A stretch of 42,984 nucleotides of DNA from Alphaproteobacteria bacterium (GTDB lineage Bacteria > Pseudomonadota > Alphaproteobacteria > Puniceispirillales > Marisalimonadaceae): contig SGYL01000013.1 of NCBI GenBank assembly GCA_004213885.1, positions 1 to 42,984 on the forward strand, written 5' to 3'. The notes under the pieces were generated by a model. The model was not told the origin of the DNA and ran no database searches. It saw nothing but the letters and a program-made list of their open reading frames with translations. A program made the translations under genes and the position numbers. Of this stretch, positions 42,321 to 42,984 are shown piece by piece. Within the stretch, counting starts at the first letter, position 1, and each line of letters begins with the position of its first letter.

Positions 42321-42984
42321 ATGTCTACAAAAGTTGATATTGATCATTTAAGAAAATGGATAGGGAAAATAGATAATGTTACTGATTATGTGACACCCAT
42401 AGTCGAACAAAGATATAGAGCAACGCTTAATATGGATATAGGAAATCCTAAAGATGGAGAGCCAGTCACTTCTGGATTACATTGGATGTTAGGATGGAAT
42501 TTAGTTAAAAATGATGAACTTGGCGTAGATTCACACCCAGCATTAGGAGAATTTTTACCGCCAGTTCCATTGCCAAGAAGAATGTGGGCAGGAAGTGAAA
42601 TTAAAGTATTAAAACCAATTAGAGTAGGTAACAAAGTTGTTAAACAATCAACTGTAGCTGATATTCAAGTTAAAGAAGGGCGAACTGGTCTTTTGTGTTT
42701 TGTAACAGCAGAATACAATTTCTTAGTCAATGATAAAGTAACCATTAATGAAAAACATAATATTGTTTATAGAGATATTTCAAAGTCTGGAGGTGGATCA
42801 GGTTATTCGAAAGAAATACCTGAGAGAGCAGATTTAAGTGAAAAAATATTTATGCATCCAACTATACTATTTAGATATTCTGCAATTGGATTTGTAGGGC
42901 ATAGAATTCATTATGATCATCCTTACACAGTTAATGAAGAGAATTACCCTGGCTTGATTGTACATGGTCCACTTCAGGCGACTT
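42321..42984 (+). CDS. Mesaconyl-C4-CoA hydratase-like FAS1/MaoC dehydratase, N-terminal part
   Basis: Runs off the window after 221 codons. The N-terminal FAS1-like hotdog region begins IDHLRKWIGK; the block GLHWMLGW near 51-58 and then FLPPVPLPRRMWAGSE near 75-90 are typical of 3-methylfumaryl-/mesaconyl-C4-CoA hydratases. GHRIHYDHPYTVNEE near 194-208 and YPGLIVHGPLQAT hold the catalytic His region. They hydrate mesaconyl-CoA or related enoyl-CoA. It diverges from the ThDP enzyme; a shared 197-base region with an AGAATCATTCT palindrome near 42276-42286 may hold both promoters. Confidence 0.88.
   Translation, partial: MSTKVDIDHLRKWIGKIDNVTDYVTPIVEQRYRATLNMDIGNPKDGEPVTSGLHWMLGWNLVKNDELGVDSHPALGEFLPPVPLPRRMWAGSEIKVLKPIRVGNKVVKQSTVADIQVKEGRTGLLCFVTAEYNFLVNDKVTINEKHNIVYRDISKSGGGSGYSKEIPERADLSEKIFMHPTILFRYSAIGFVGHRIHYDHPYTVNEENYPGLIVHGPLQAT

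Noticed and set aside
42386-42634. 82-codon minus-strand frame near the end of the window.
   Set aside because: It lies opposite the mesaconyl-CoA-hydratase-like gene, whose plus-strand frame is long and conserved and simply runs off the window.
1-42984. Search for CRISPR arrays, insertion sequences, tRNA and rRNA genes.
   Set aside because: No regularly spaced repeats, transposase-like frames, long terminal inverted repeats, cloverleaf-like or rRNA-like stretches were recognised by eye; short AT-rich repeats are compositional.

Overview
The window is AT-rich (roughly 30% G+C by eye), densely packed bacterial DNA. Many genes abut or overlap by 4 to 17 bases, and intergenic gaps are short. 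Gene content (a DMSP-demethylase-like protein beside a MetF-type reductase, a TRAP transporter, pseudoazurin, SCO, bactofilin, CaiB-type CoA-transferase, AzlCD) fits a streamlined marine alphaproteobacterium. Pelagibacterales (SAR11) or a similar low-GC group such as HIMB59/AEGEAN-169 is the best guess, but no rRNA, tRNA or marker gene here settles it. I saw no insertion sequence, phage gene or CRISPR array.

Layout. 1-1.4 kb: a partial metF homologue diverges from a dmdA-like gene across only 27 bases. 1.5-5.3 kb: a GntR/FCD regulator and a small membrane protein diverge from a Gfo/Idh/MocA dehydrogenase and a quiC-type 3-dehydroshikimate dehydratase. A perfect inverted repeat lies between the two transcription units, and quiC apparently starts at ATT. 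5.3-9.9 kb: TauE/SafE permease, renalase-like flavoprotein, then a minus-strand run (SDR, DUF1330, alpha/beta-hydrolase, membrane phosphoesterase). 9.9-14 kb: AzlC-AzlD, a UMF1-type transporter, pseudoazurin, a VOC protein and two split-barrel flavin-type proteins. 14-18 kb: GAF-adenylate cyclase, MOSC protein, small alpha/beta protein, orphan ModA, SCO copper chaperone. 18.3-22 kb: bactofilin, CsaA, a DapA-family aldolase lacking the usual Tyr, zinc alcohol dehydrogenase, CutA, Hpt. 22.1-24.5 kb: DUF4149 protein, PcaH, PcaG, a 56-residue membrane protein and a stand-alone cNMP-binding protein. 24.5-27.2 kb: Baeyer-Villiger monooxygenase divergent from a YdjM-like membrane protein. 27.3-34.9 kb: an extradiol-dioxygenase-like/aromatic hydroxylase/extradiol-dioxygenase operon, divergent from a complete TRAP transporter followed by pobA. 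35-43 kb: gamma-carbonic anhydrase, then a seven-gene minus-strand operon (ThDP enzyme, tautomerase-like protein, two crotonase-family enzymes, PcaB-like lyase, hotdog thioesterase, CaiB-type CoA-transferase) divergent from a partial mesaconyl-CoA-hydratase-like gene.

How it fits together. Aromatic metabolism is the main theme. Two feeds lead to protocatechuate: 3-dehydroshikimate through QuiC and 4-hydroxybenzoate through PobA. PcaHG would cleave the ring and the PcaB-like enzyme would cycloisomerise the product. A separate hydroxylase/extradiol module offers meta-cleavage of another aromatic, probably imported by the adjacent TRAP system. The 35.5-43 kb operon looks like an incompletely understood acyl-CoA/carboxylate pathway that has absorbed the PcaB-like step, and it is my main candidate for an undescribed system. 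The cyclase and the cNMP-binding protein suggest cAMP signalling that does not act through a DNA-binding CRP in this window.
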